A stretch of 7,322 bases of DNA from the NCBI GenBank assembly GCA_964602275.1, contig CAZRQF010000048.1:1-7322 (forward strand), given 5' to 3'. The DNA is from RGIG6291 sp964602275. Its GTDB lineage: Bacteria; Bacillota; Clostridia; TANB77; UBA1234. Made by a program: the position numbers and the translations under genes. The stretch's first letter is position 1; the number at the start of each line of letters is the position of its first letter. The notes under the pieces were generated by a model. The model was not told the DNA's origin and did not search any database. It worked only from the letters and a program-made list of their open reading frames with translations. Below, one piece after another: positions 1-6,917 of the stretch.

Positions 1-2731
1 CGGGTTCTTTATCCCCATCAAAACCTAAGAAAGTTTCAAATGGTATATCCATTCCGTCTTTTTCAAGTTTTGTGCCACATTTTGGACAATCCTTGTCTGG
101 CAAGTCAAATCCATTTTTTACACCATAATCTGTAAAATCTGAATATTTGCAATTAGGACACCTATAATGTGGTTGCAACGAGTTAACTTCTGTTATTCCC
201 GTCATATTTGCAACAAAAGATGAACCAACCGAACCTCTTGAACCAACCAAGTAACCATCTTCATTAGACTTTTTAACTAGTTTTTGAGCAATAATATACA
301 TTACGGAGAAACCATTTTTTATAATTGAGTCCAACTCTTTATCGATTCTAGCTTGCACTATTTCTGGAAGTGGATCACCATATAACTCAACTGCTCTTTT
401 CATTGTTATATCTCTTATCATCTGCTCGCAGCCCTCAATATGCGGTGTAGCTTTATAGTCGGCTATTGGATTTATCTTTTCACACATGTCAGCAATTTTA
501 TTCGTATTTGTTACAACCACTTCGTATGCTTTTTCACTTCCCAAGTATTGAAATTCCTTTAACATTTCTTCGGTTGTTCTAAAATATAGTGGTGCTTGAT
601 TATCAGCATCATCATACCCTTGTCCTGCTTGAAGTATCCTTCTATATAATTCATCTTCAGGCTCCATAAAATGCACATCACAAGTTGCTACAACTAGTTT
701 ATTTAGTCTTTCGCCTAATTCAACTATTTTCTTATTATATTCTTGCAATGTTTCAACTCCAGGTACAATTCCCTCTCTAACCATAAACATGTTATTACCT
801 AGCGGTTGAATTTCTAAATAATCATAAAAACTTGCAATGTCTTCAAGTTCTTCATCAGATTTGCCATCTACAATTGCTCTATATAGTTCGCCTTGTTCGC
901 ACGCACTTCCTATTATTAAACCCTCAGAATGCTTTTTATACAAGCTTTTTAGCATTTTAGGTTTTTTATAAAAATAATCCAAGTGCGAATATGAAATTAA
1001 TTTGTATAAATTTTTAAGACCTATTTTGTTAGTTGCAATTACGACTGCATGATAAGTTGGTAGTGTTCTAAAATTAACATCTTCAGCTAATTTACTATCA
1101 ACTTCAGACATTGTTTTTATTCCTTTTTCATCTAGCATGCTAAGCATCACTTTAAAAACTTCTACTAGTGTTTCAACATCTGCTAAAGCTCTATGTGCAA
1201 CCTCCACTTTAATCTTTAATTTCTCAGCTATTATTCCCAATTTATACTTTTTAAAATCTGGAAATAATTCTTTTGCAAGTGCCAAAGTATCTATATATGT
1301 ATTATCTAACTTTAATCCAAGTTGCTCTGCATTATATTTTATAAATCCTATATCAAATTCTGCATTATGTGCAACGATTACATCGTCGCCAATAAATTCA
1401 AGAACCTTCGGCATTACTTTATCTATCGTTTCGGCATCTTTTACCATGTCATCTGTTATGTTAGTAACTTCTACTACTCTTTCTGGAATTGGTTTTTCAG
1501 GGTTTACAAAACATTCAAATGTATCTATAACTTCGCCGTTTTTCATTTTCATAATTCCAAACTCGGTAATTTTTTCAGTTAGCTTTGATAATCCTGTTGT
1601 TTCAATATCGAGTACACAATATGTAGCATCTTGAAGATTTTGATTTTTGGAATCTTTTATTGATATAACACCGTCCGGCACTAAATATGCCTCAACACCA
1701 TAAAGCACTTTAATATCTGAATCTTTTGCCGCTTTTTTTGCTTCTGGAAACGCTTGCACTACTCCATGGTCAGTAATTGCAACCGCTTTATGTCCCCATT
1801 TTATAGCTCTTTTTACTAAATCTGTTGCAGAAGTCATACCGTCCATCTGACTCATTTGTGTATGCATATGCAATTCTACTCTTTTTTCCTCTGCGTTGTC
1901 TTCTCTCTTCTTCTCAATATATTCAGATTCTTCAATAACATCAGCAATGACACCAAATTCTTTTGAAAATGTATTATATTCATATGTTCCAACAATTCTA
2001 ACAGCTGAAACTGATTTCATTTTCGGATTAACCTCACCAAACTCGTTAGCTTTAAGAAATGCTTTTACATTAATCGAGCTTGTTCCATCATATAAATCAA
2101 AAGATATTAAAAAACCACCATTTTTAGTTTCTCTACTGTCGTAATTTGCTGTTTTACCTTTTATTATTACCCCTGCACAATCTGGCATTAAATCAATAAT
2201 CTTAATATCCTTTGGATTTGGCGTATCTCTCCAACCTTTGTAAATAAGTTTTTCTGCATCAAGTACATTTGCATTAGTTTTCTTTCTTCTTGGCTGTGGT
2301 CTGTCTTGAAAATTATTCTGTGGTGGTGGTGCATAACTAGGTGCAGAATTATCATTTTCACTTTTACTAGAATTTTCTACGCTCTTAGGTGTTTCCTTTA
2401 TTTCTTTTGCTCTTTTCTCATTTTCTTCAAGTAGTTGCTTTACAATCGTTTCTTCTTTTGGTGTAACTTGCTCTACTACGCTTGGTTCTATAAAATTTAT
2501 TTTATATCTTTTTCCAGATGTATTTGCTATATATTCTTCTATGTTCTTATCCATATTTTTTTGAAGCAACATAAATTTACTTTTCGTCTTTAAATTTACT
2601 TCAATCTCGCCGTTTGCATTTATCTTAGCTTCACTGTTTGCAAGAGCTGCACGAGTTAAAATATATTTCTTAGAAAAAAAGTCAATAACTTCACTCCAAT
2701 TTAAAGTTTCTTCCACAACAACTGCCCCCAT
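1..2731 (-). CDS. polC: DNA polymerase III PolC, N-terminal 910 residues (partial)
   Basis: This is the Gram-positive type replicative DNA polymerase with built-in 3'-5' proofreading; the window edge removes the C-terminal part. Seen in order: an N-terminal domain (about 1-90); a charged, Pro/Gln-rich linker with a PPP run at 135-137; an OB-type nucleic-acid-binding region (about 165-280); a PHP domain opening with the HMH motif at 288-290; and a DEDDh exonuclease inserted in the PHP domain, with D375 and E377 in LDIETTG, H455-D460 in HNAEFD, and H513 and D518 in HRALAD. The PHP domain then resumes, followed by the PolC signature LVGSRGSVGSS and the family's four-cysteine zinc site (C858, C861, C882, C885). 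The sequence stops at FDGDKEP, just before the expected DIDLNF catalytic aspartates. All exonuclease residues are present. The start is ATG at 2731 with only a weak AAAG upstream; GTG at 2716 is an alternative preceded by GGGGG at 8 bases. An in-frame TAA lies 9 bases upstream of the ATG, so there is no longer version. In clostridia polC commonly follows whiA; here hemW lies between them. Confidence 0.97.
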   Translation of the reverse strand, partial: MGAVVVEETLNWSEVIDFFSKKYILTRAALANSEAKINANGEIEVNLKTKSKFMLLQKNMDKNIEEYIANTSGKRYKINFIEPSVVEQVTPKEETIVKQLLEENEKRAKEIKETPKSVENSSKSENDNSAPSYAPPPQNNFQDRPQPRRKKTNANVLDAEKLIYKGWRDTPNPKDIKIIDLMPDCAGVIIKGKTANYDSRETKNGGFLISFDLYDGTSSINVKAFLKANEFGEVNPKMKSVSAVRIVGTYEYNTFSKEFGVIADVIEESEYIEKKREDNAEEKRVELHMHTQMSQMDGMTSATDLVKRAIKWGHKAVAITDHGVVQAFPEAKKAAKDSDIKVLYGVEAYLVPDGVISIKDSKNQNLQDATYCVLDIETTGLSKLTEKITEFGIMKMKNGEVIDTFECFVNPEKPIPERVVEVTNITDDMVKDAETIDKVMPKVLEFIGDDVIVAHNAEFDIGFIKYNAEQLGLKLDNTYIDTLALAKELFPDFKKYKLGIIAEKLKIKVEVAHRALADVETLVEVFKVMLSMLDEKGIKTMSEVDSKLAEDVNFRTLPTYHAVVIATNKIGLKNLYKLISYSHLDYFYKKPKMLKSLYKKHSEGLIIGSACEQGELYRAIVDGKSDEELEDIASFYDYLEIQPLGNNMFMVREGIVPGVETLQEYNKKIVELGERLNKLVVATCDVHFMEPEDELYRRILQAGQGYDDADNQAPLYFRTTEEMLKEFQYLGSEKAYEVVVTNTNKIADMCEKINPIADYKATPHIEGCEQMIRDITMKRAVELYGDPLPEIVQARIDKELDSIIKNGFSVMYIIAQKLVKKSNEDGYLVGSRGSVGSSFVANMTGITEVNSLQPHYRCPNCKYSDFTDYGVKNGFDLPDKDCPKCGTKLEKDGMDIPFETFLGFDGDKEP

Positions 2732-2763
2732 ATATTTTCTTTAAAAATTTCATAGTAAATCTT

Positions 2764-2769
2764 ATCATA
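2764..2769 (-). promoter_or_regulatory. Possible polC -10 element
   Basis: TATGAT on the minus strand (5 of 6 to TATAAT) lies about 33 bases upstream of the polC ATG and just after the hemW terminator, where polC would need its own promoter. No convincing -35 box is present at 16-18 bases; that position falls in the terminator hairpin. The call is weak, because AT-rich DNA makes such hexamers common. Confidence 0.3.
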
Positions 2770-2774
2770 TAATT

Positions 2775-2806
2775 AAAAATCCTCCAAGTATTTTTGAAGG
2801 ATTTTT
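2775..2806 (-). terminator. Intrinsic terminator after hemW
   Basis: The arms 2794-2806 and 2775-2787 form a 13-bp stem with a 6-base loop. On the minus strand the one imperfect pair is a G-U wobble, while the same position is a C-A mismatch on the plus strand, so the hairpin favours minus-strand RNA. The 3' arm ends in five U's followed by AAUU. It lies 21 bases past the hemW stop and separates the upstream operon from polC. Confidence 0.85.
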
Positions 2807-2827
2807 AGGATATATTATTTAAAAAAA

Positions 2828-3895
2828 TTACACAAATTCTTCCCAAACTACATTTGCTAAATCTAACCCTCTTGAAGTTAGCTTAATTCTACTATCACTT
2901 GTTTTTTCAAGCAAGCCATATTTAATCATTTTATCTAGCTGTGTTTTATATTTTTTACATATATCTATTTCAAATTTTTTATTTATTTCTTCTATTTTAA
3001 GTCCATCTATAAGTCTTGTTTTTAATATTATATATTCTCGTTCTTGTGCTTCTTTATCTTGTATTTCTTCTATTGTACGATTTCGAAAATCGTTTATATA
3101 TTTTGAAATGCTATTTACATTTGAATAACGCTTCTTATCAATATATGAACTTGCACCTGCACCAACGCCCACATATTCGCCTTGATTCCAATATACCAAA
3201 TTATGTTTAGATTCAAAAGTAGGTTTTGCAAAGTTAGATATTTCATAATGAATGTACCCCGCTTCTTTTAAGGTCTTCACAATCTCATGATACATTTTTC
3301 TTTCCTCTTCATCACTTGGTAAATTCTTGAAAATATCGTTATGTAAAATTAAAGAATAACACGAAATATGCTCTGGATTTAATTTTATTAAATATTCTAA
3401 ACTTTCCTTTACATTATCTAAAGTCTGATTTGGCAACCCAAACATTAAATCAACACTTATATTTTTAAAACCTGCATCTCTTGCATCTTTATATGTCTTT
3501 TCAAATTCTTCCAAAGTATGAATTCTACCAATATTTTTTAAAATATCATTTTGTGTAGCTTGTAAACCAATGCTAAGCCTATTTATCCCGTTTTCAATAT
3601 ATGCCTTTAACTTTTCCTTGCTAACAGTTCCTGGGTTTACTTCTATCGTAATTTCTTCTGTCTCTTTATGATTTACAGAGCTTAAAATATCTATAATATA
3701 TTTTTCATCAATATATGAGGGGGTACCCCCGCCAAAATATATTGTTTTGTACGCATTAAAAGAATAACTTTGAATTTCTTTCTTCAAAGCTATTACATAT
3801 TCTTCTATCAAATTTTCCTTATTACTATATGAATTAAAATCACAATAATAACACTTTTGTTTACAAAACGGTATATGTATGTATAACGATTTCAT
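2828..3895 (-). CDS. hemW: Radical SAM haem chaperone HemW (HemN-like)
   Basis: A 355-residue member of the HemN/HemW radical SAM family. Near the N-terminus is the cluster motif C11-x3-C15-x2-C18 followed by D-F. The Phe at the place where true HemN has a fourth Cys is the usual mark of HemW. The SAM-contacting glycine motif GGGTPS lies at 55-60, and the C-terminal region (about 290-355) resembles the winged-helix-like HemN C-terminal domain. Family knowledge: HemW binds haem and is thought to insert it into respiratory enzymes; it is often mislabelled oxygen-independent coproporphyrinogen III oxidase. The ATG overlaps the whiA stop as ATGA, and GAGG 8 bases upstream, inside the end of whiA, serves as ribosome binding site, so translation is probably coupled to whiA. 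HemW genes often sit near lepA and hrcA in Firmicutes, so this position is less usual. No other haem gene is visible here, so its physiological role is inferred only from the family. Confidence 0.93.
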   Translation of the reverse strand: MKSLYIHIPFCKQKCYYCDFNSYSNKENLIEEYVIALKKEIQSYSFNAYKTIYFGGGTPSYIDEKYIIDILSSVNHKETEEITIEVNPGTVSKEKLKAYIENGINRLSIGLQATQNDILKNIGRIHTLEEFEKTYKDARDAGFKNISVDLMFGLPNQTLDNVKESLEYLIKLNPEHISCYSLILHNDIFKNLPSDEEERKMYHEIVKTLKEAGYIHYEISNFAKPTFESKHNLVYWNQGEYVGVGAGASSYIDKKRYSNVNSISKYINDFRNRTIEEIQDKEAQEREYIILKTRLIDGLKIEEINKKFEIDICKKYKTQLDKMIKYGLLEKTSDSRIKLTSRGLDLANVVWEEFV

Positions 3896-4830
3896 TCTTT
3901 TTTCCTCAATTCGTCCGCAATTGCTCTTATCTTCTTAAACCTATGGCTTACTCCTGCACGGCTAAGCTTTGGCTCTAACATATTACCAAGTTCCTCTAAA
4001 GTTGCTTCTCTGTACGCAAACCTTAATTTAGCTAATTGTTTTAAGCCATCTGGTAGTTTTTCAAATTTTCTGTGATGTTTTATAACTTCAATATCAGCAA
4101 TTTGACTAAGCCCAGCATCAACGGTCTTATCAAAATTTGCATTTTCAAAATTATTAAGTCTATTCACTCTATTTCGCATATCTTTTAACACTCTTGTTTC
4201 TTCAAACGCAAGCATTCCTTTATTAGAGCCAATCAAAGCTAAAAAGTTTGAAATATCTTCTGCACCTTTTATATATATCACAAAATCTCTTTTTCTCTTT
4301 ATAGTCTTTGCATTAATTCCGGCATCTGTAATAAGCTCACTAATAAAAGTAGCATTTTCAATGCTATTTGCAACAATTTCTAAATGGTATCTACTAGTAG
4401 GGTTTGTCATAGAGCCTGCACCAATAAAAACACCTCTAAGGAACGAACGAGTGCAACATTCTCTTTCCTTTATTTCATCCTTTTTATCAATAATAATTTG
4501 AAGCTTTACATCTATATTTATATAACTATTCTTAAAAATTTCTTCAAGTGCATCTTTATCAACAATTCTTAATTGATAAAGATTTTCTTTAAATGTCTTC
4601 TCCTTTTCAACATTGCTAATTGGTGTTACACCATATATTTTTTTAAAATATGTATATACACGCTTTATCGCAGTTGAATTTTCCGTAGACATTCTAAGCG
4701 TAAACTCTCCCTTTTCTTTAACTATATTACAATTAGTTATCAAAAAGCCTGTAAGTTCAGCCATCATACAACACTTTTCATGAGTTACAACTCTACTTAA
4801 TTCTTCTTTTAAATCAGAAGAAAAAGACAT
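3892..4830 (-). CDS. whiA: DNA-binding protein WhiA
   Basis: A 312-residue protein, the usual WhiA length, opening with the characteristic MSFSSDLKEELSR. WhiA combines an N-terminal LAGLIDADG homing-endonuclease-like fold, without nuclease activity, with a C-terminal helix-turn-helix domain. The conserved CCTRSFLRGVFIGAGS segment is at 125-140, and the helix-turn-helix region covers about 259-312, with the AYREATLEELG and SRAGVSHRFKKI segments. Family knowledge: WhiA is a sporulation regulator in Streptomyces and affects cell division and chromosome segregation in Bacillus. The start ATG is preceded by AAGGGGAG at good spacing. The gene begins 20 bases after the prmC stop and its own stop overlaps the hemW start. 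In most Firmicutes rapZ and yvcK lie immediately upstream; here prmC occupies that place. Confidence 0.96.
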   Translation of the reverse strand: MSFSSDLKEELSRVVTHEKCCMMAELTGFLITNCNIVKEKGEFTLRMSTENSTAIKRVYTYFKKIYGVTPISNVEKEKTFKENLYQLRIVDKDALEEIFKNSYINIDVKLQIIIDKKDEIKERECCTRSFLRGVFIGAGSMTNPTSRYHLEIVANSIENATFISELITDAGINAKTIKRKRDFVIYIKGAEDISNFLALIGSNKGMLAFEETRVLKDMRNRVNRLNNFENANFDKTVDAGLSQIADIEVIKHHRKFEKLPDGLKQLAKLRFAYREATLEELGNMLEPKLSRAGVSHRFKKIRAIADELRKKE

Positions 4831-4850
4831 ATTACTCTCCCCTTATCTAC

Positions 4851-5660
4851 TTATATTTGACCTATTACAACTCTATCATTTTGATCTAAATCCTTAATAA
4901 TTTTCACTTTGTAATAATTATTATCTTCTAGCATTTTCTTTACACATTCGCCTTGGTCATATCCGATTTCTAATAGTAAAACGCCATCATTTTCTAGATA
5001 TTTTCTTGCCTCTGGTACTATCTTCTCATAAAATTCTAATCCTGTTTTTCCGCTGTCTAGAGCCAATATTGGCTCTTTTTGTACTTCATATTGTAATGTT
5101 TTAATAGCCTCGCTCCTTATATAAGGTGGGTTTGAAACAATCATATCATACTTTTCATTTATATCAGAAAACAAATCAGACTCAACAAATTCAACATCTA
5201 CTTCATTTATCATAGCATTTTTTCTGGCGACTTTTAACGCTTCAAAACTAATATCACTAGCAGTTACACTCGCATTTTCCAAATAATACGCAAGTGAAAT
5301 AGCAATGCATCCGCTTCCAGTACATACATCTAAAATTTTTCTTTTATTACATTTTATAGCCTCTTCAACCAATATTTCCGTATCCGCCCTAGGAATTAAC
5401 ACATTTTCATTTACTATAAAATCAAGCTTCATAAACTCTTTATGCCCAACAATATATGCAAAGGGAATATTATTAACTCTTTTTTCAAGCATTGACAAAA
5501 AATCTTCCACTTGCTCATCTGTGCAGTAGTCAATTTTTATTAAATCACTTGTTGATGCCTTTAACGCATGTGCAAGTAAAAGTCTGGCTTCTCTAATATC
5601 TATATCGTTTCGCTTTAATATCTCTTTACCCATTTGTAAAACATTTTCAATTTTTTGCAT
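4851..5660 (-). CDS. prmC: Release factor glutamine N5-methyltransferase PrmC
   Basis: A 269-residue SAM-dependent methyltransferase that methylates the Gln of the GGQ motif in peptide release factors RF1 and RF2 in the cytoplasm. Seen: an N-terminal helical domain that holds the release factor (about 1-75), the linker motif IPRADTE at 89-95 (usually PRPDTE; here Ala92 replaces Pro), SAM-binding motif I DVCTGSGCIA at 111-120, an acidic D136 after the second strand, and the catalytic NPPY at 177-180. Length is normal for the family. I chose ATG 5660 because it follows GGGGAAAG at 5 bases and the N-terminus then matches the family; a 24-residue extension starting at 5732 would lie wholly inside the preceding gene. 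The start is 1 base past the stop of the DUF1385 gene, so translational coupling is likely. prfA, its substrate's gene and usual neighbour, does not follow. Confidence 0.95.
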   Translation of the reverse strand: MQKIENVLQMGKEILKRNDIDIREARLLLAHALKASTSDLIKIDYCTDEQVEDFLSMLEKRVNNIPFAYIVGHKEFMKLDFIVNENVLIPRADTEILVEEAIKCNKRKILDVCTGSGCIAISLAYYLENASVTASDISFEALKVARKNAMINEVDVEFVESDLFSDINEKYDMIVSNPPYIRSEAIKTLQYEVQKEPILALDSGKTGLEFYEKIVPEARKYLENDGVLLLEIGYDQGECVKKMLEDNNYYKVKIIKDLDQNDRVVIGQI

Positions 5661-5661
5661 G

Positions 5662-6585
5662 TTACTTTCCCCATTCGTCCAATTTTGAATCAGCAGGAAT
5701 AACTGCTTTAAGTGAAGCAATAGCAACTTCAATTTGACTGTCGTCAGGTTCTCTTGTAGTCAAGCGTTGAAGCCAAAGACCAGGCTTACTAAGCCACGAT
5801 ACCCACTTATTATCAACATTTTTTCCTGCAAATCTAATTATTTCATACGATACCCCTGCAATAACTGGCATCAATAAAACTCTAACTAAAATATTTAAAA
5901 TGGCACTTTCAAATCTTCCCATAACAGAGAAAATAACTATACTAACAACCATTACAAATAGTAAAAAACTCGTTCCACATCTAGGATGAAATCTTTTATA
6001 CTTTTTGACATTTTCGACTGTTAATTCTTCACCATTTTCATAGCAAAAAATACTTTTATGCTCCGCACCATGATATTCAAAAACCCTCTGTATATCTTTC
6101 ATTTGAGAAACCAAAGCTAAATAACCAATAAAAATAGCAATTTTTACAACACTTTCTATTGTATTATAAAGCACAATGCTCGACTCTTTGCTAACAGCTA
6201 GTCCAGCAATAAAATTTGGTAAAACAATAAATAGAAGAATTGTAATTAACACAGATAAAAAAACTGTACCATACATCATAAAAGGCGACAATTCGTTATC
6301 TGTCTTTTTATCATTTTCTTCACTTTTAGGATTACCATCATCGTCATAAAACTTAGCAGAAAACATAAGAGCATCTACACCTGTAACCATAGAATCAACA
6401 AAAGCAAAGACACCTCTAATTATTGGAATTTTAAAAAATACACTTTTCTTTTTTAATTCTTTTTCTTCTAGAGCAATCTCTCCATCAGGCTTTCTAACCG
6501 CATAAGCAATTTTTTCAGGACCCTTCATCATAACGCCCTCAATAATAGCCTGTCCACCAATAGATGTCATCTTCTTTTCACTCAC
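5662..6585 (-). CDS. DUF1385 family (YqhQ-like) integral membrane protein
   Basis: A 307-residue protein of the DUF1385 family, whose biochemical function I do not know. Seen: the N-terminal signature IGGQAIIEGVMMKGP at 9-23; a soluble, acidic stretch around 80-98; hydrophobic segments at about 103-127, 146-160, 205-222 and 229-247, consistent with about four membrane spans; and the conserved HGAEHK (172-177), FHPRCGTSF (199-207) and TTREPDD (276-282) motifs. The His, Glu and Cys in these motifs suggest a metal or active site, which is inference. The start is taken as GTG 6585, preceded by GGGAGG at 11 bases, giving an N-terminus typical of the family. A reading from ATG 6645 would begin inside the rpmE terminator and upstream of the -10 box, so it is unlikely; ATG 6609 overlaps the -10. 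In clostridia this gene typically lies between rpmE and prmC, as it does here. It is the first gene of the four-gene operon. Confidence 0.9.
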   Translation of the reverse strand: MSEKKMTSIGGQAIIEGVMMKGPEKIAYAVRKPDGEIALEEKELKKKSVFFKIPIIRGVFAFVDSMVTGVDALMFSAKFYDDDGNPKSEENDKKTDNELSPFMMYGTVFLSVLITILLFIVLPNFIAGLAVSKESSIVLYNTIESVVKIAIFIGYLALVSQMKDIQRVFEYHGAEHKSIFCYENGEELTVENVKKYKRFHPRCGTSFLLFVMVVSIVIFSVMGRFESAILNILVRVLLMPVIAGVSYEIIRFAGKNVDNKWVSWLSKPGLWLQRLTTREPDDSQIEVAIASLKAVIPADSKLDEWGK

Positions 6586-6596
6586 AATCGCATCAA

Positions 6597-6602
6597 CCTC
6601 CC
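6597..6602 (-). promoter_or_regulatory. Ribosome binding site of the DUF1385 gene
   Basis: GGGAGG on the minus strand is a near-perfect Shine-Dalgarno sequence. It sits 11 bases before GTG 6585 and only 2 bases before an out-of-frame ATG at 6593, so it supports the GTG as start. It also lies 6 bases after the -10 box, at the predicted transcript 5' end. Confidence 0.7.
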
Positions 6603-6607
6603 AAGAC

Positions 6608-6613
6608 ATTATA
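6608..6613 (-). promoter_or_regulatory. Extended -10 promoter of the DUF1385-prmC-whiA-hemW operon
   Basis: A perfect TATAAT preceded by TGA gives the TGn extended -10 form. No TTGACA-like box is found at 16-18 bases upstream; that position falls in the rpmE terminator. Extended -10 promoters can work without a -35. It lies between the rpmE terminator and the first gene of the run. The expected start site, 6-7 bases downstream, is the G at 6602 or 6601. Confidence 0.65.
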
Positions 6614-6626
6614 TCATAATAATCGC

Positions 6627-6653
6627 AAAAAAGCAGGTTTTGCAACCTGCTTT
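6627..6653 (-). terminator. Intrinsic terminator of rpmE
   Basis: A perfect 10-bp stem (arms 6644-6653 and 6630-6639) is closed by a GCAA tetraloop of the stable GNRA type and followed by a run of six U's (6632-6627, partly in the stem). It begins 12 bases after the rpmE stop codon. This is the strongest terminator in the window. Confidence 0.93.
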
Positions 6654-6665
6654 CTTTTTAAAAAA

Positions 6666-6869
6666 TTAGTCTTTAATACCATATTTTTTCTTAAATTGAT
6701 CAACTCTACTACCTTTAGCTTGGAATTTTTGATTTCCTGTATAGAAAGGATGACATTTTGAACAAGTTTCAACTGTCATACTCTCCTTTGTTGAACCAAC
6801 TTCAATAACATTACCACAACCACATTTAATTGTAGCTTTTTTGTATTCTGGATGTATTCCTTCTTTCAT
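6666..6869 (-). CDS. rpmE: 50S ribosomal protein L31
   Basis: A 67-residue large-subunit ribosomal protein of the zinc-binding (C+) L31 type. Seen: the N-terminus MKEGIHPEYKKATIKC, the cysteine pairs C16-x-C18 and C36-x2-C39, then HPFYTG (40-45) and the basic tail RVDQFKKKYG. All four zinc ligands are present, so this is not the zinc-free C- paralogue that is induced on zinc starvation. The start is ATG 6869, preceded by GAGAGG at 8 bases. GTG 6878 would add three residues but lies inside that ribosome binding site, and the ATG matches the family N-terminus. The gene has its own promoter and terminator, so it is probably a separate, highly expressed transcript. In many clostridia rho precedes rpmE; here a U32 peptidase gene does. 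Confidence 0.97.
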   Translation of the reverse strand: MKEGIHPEYKKATIKCGCGNVIEVGSTKESMTVETCSKCHPFYTGNQKFQAKGSRVDQFKKKYGIKD

Positions 6870-6889
6870 CACATTCACCTCTCTTTAGC

Positions 6890-6917
6890 TTTATATCTAT
6901 ATAATATATTTATATCT
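6890..6917 (-). repeat. Pair of AGATATAAA direct repeats in the rpmE leader
   Basis: The 9-base sequence AGATATAAA occurs at 6917-6909 and again at 6898-6890, 19 bases apart, between the predicted rpmE start site and its ribosome binding site. Between them ATATAA and TTATAT could form a weak 6-bp AU-only hairpin. Given the composition the repeat may be chance. Confidence 0.3.

Noticed and set aside
1137..1634. 165-codon plus-strand open frame, with others at 1322-1582 and 1896-2144
   Set aside because: All lie opposite the polC exonuclease, PHP or OB regions, which are clearly coding on the minus strand; their compositions look like antisense shadows.
4384..4572. 62-codon plus-strand open frame within whiA, and similar frames at 3016-3210, 5305-5529 and 6564-6761
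   Set aside because: Each is antisense to a well-supported gene or terminator, with no ribosome binding site or family resemblance.
5661..5732. 24-residue N-terminal extension of PrmC
   Set aside because: It lies entirely within the end of the DUF1385 gene in another frame, lacks a family match, and the internal ATG has a proper ribosome binding site.
6586..6645. 20-residue N-terminal extension of the DUF1385 protein
   Set aside because: It would start inside the rpmE terminator and cross the -10 box; the family signature begins just after GTG 6585.
6870..6878. GTG 6878 as rpmE start
   Set aside because: It overlaps the GAGAGG ribosome binding site, and ATG 6869 gives the canonical L31 N-terminus.
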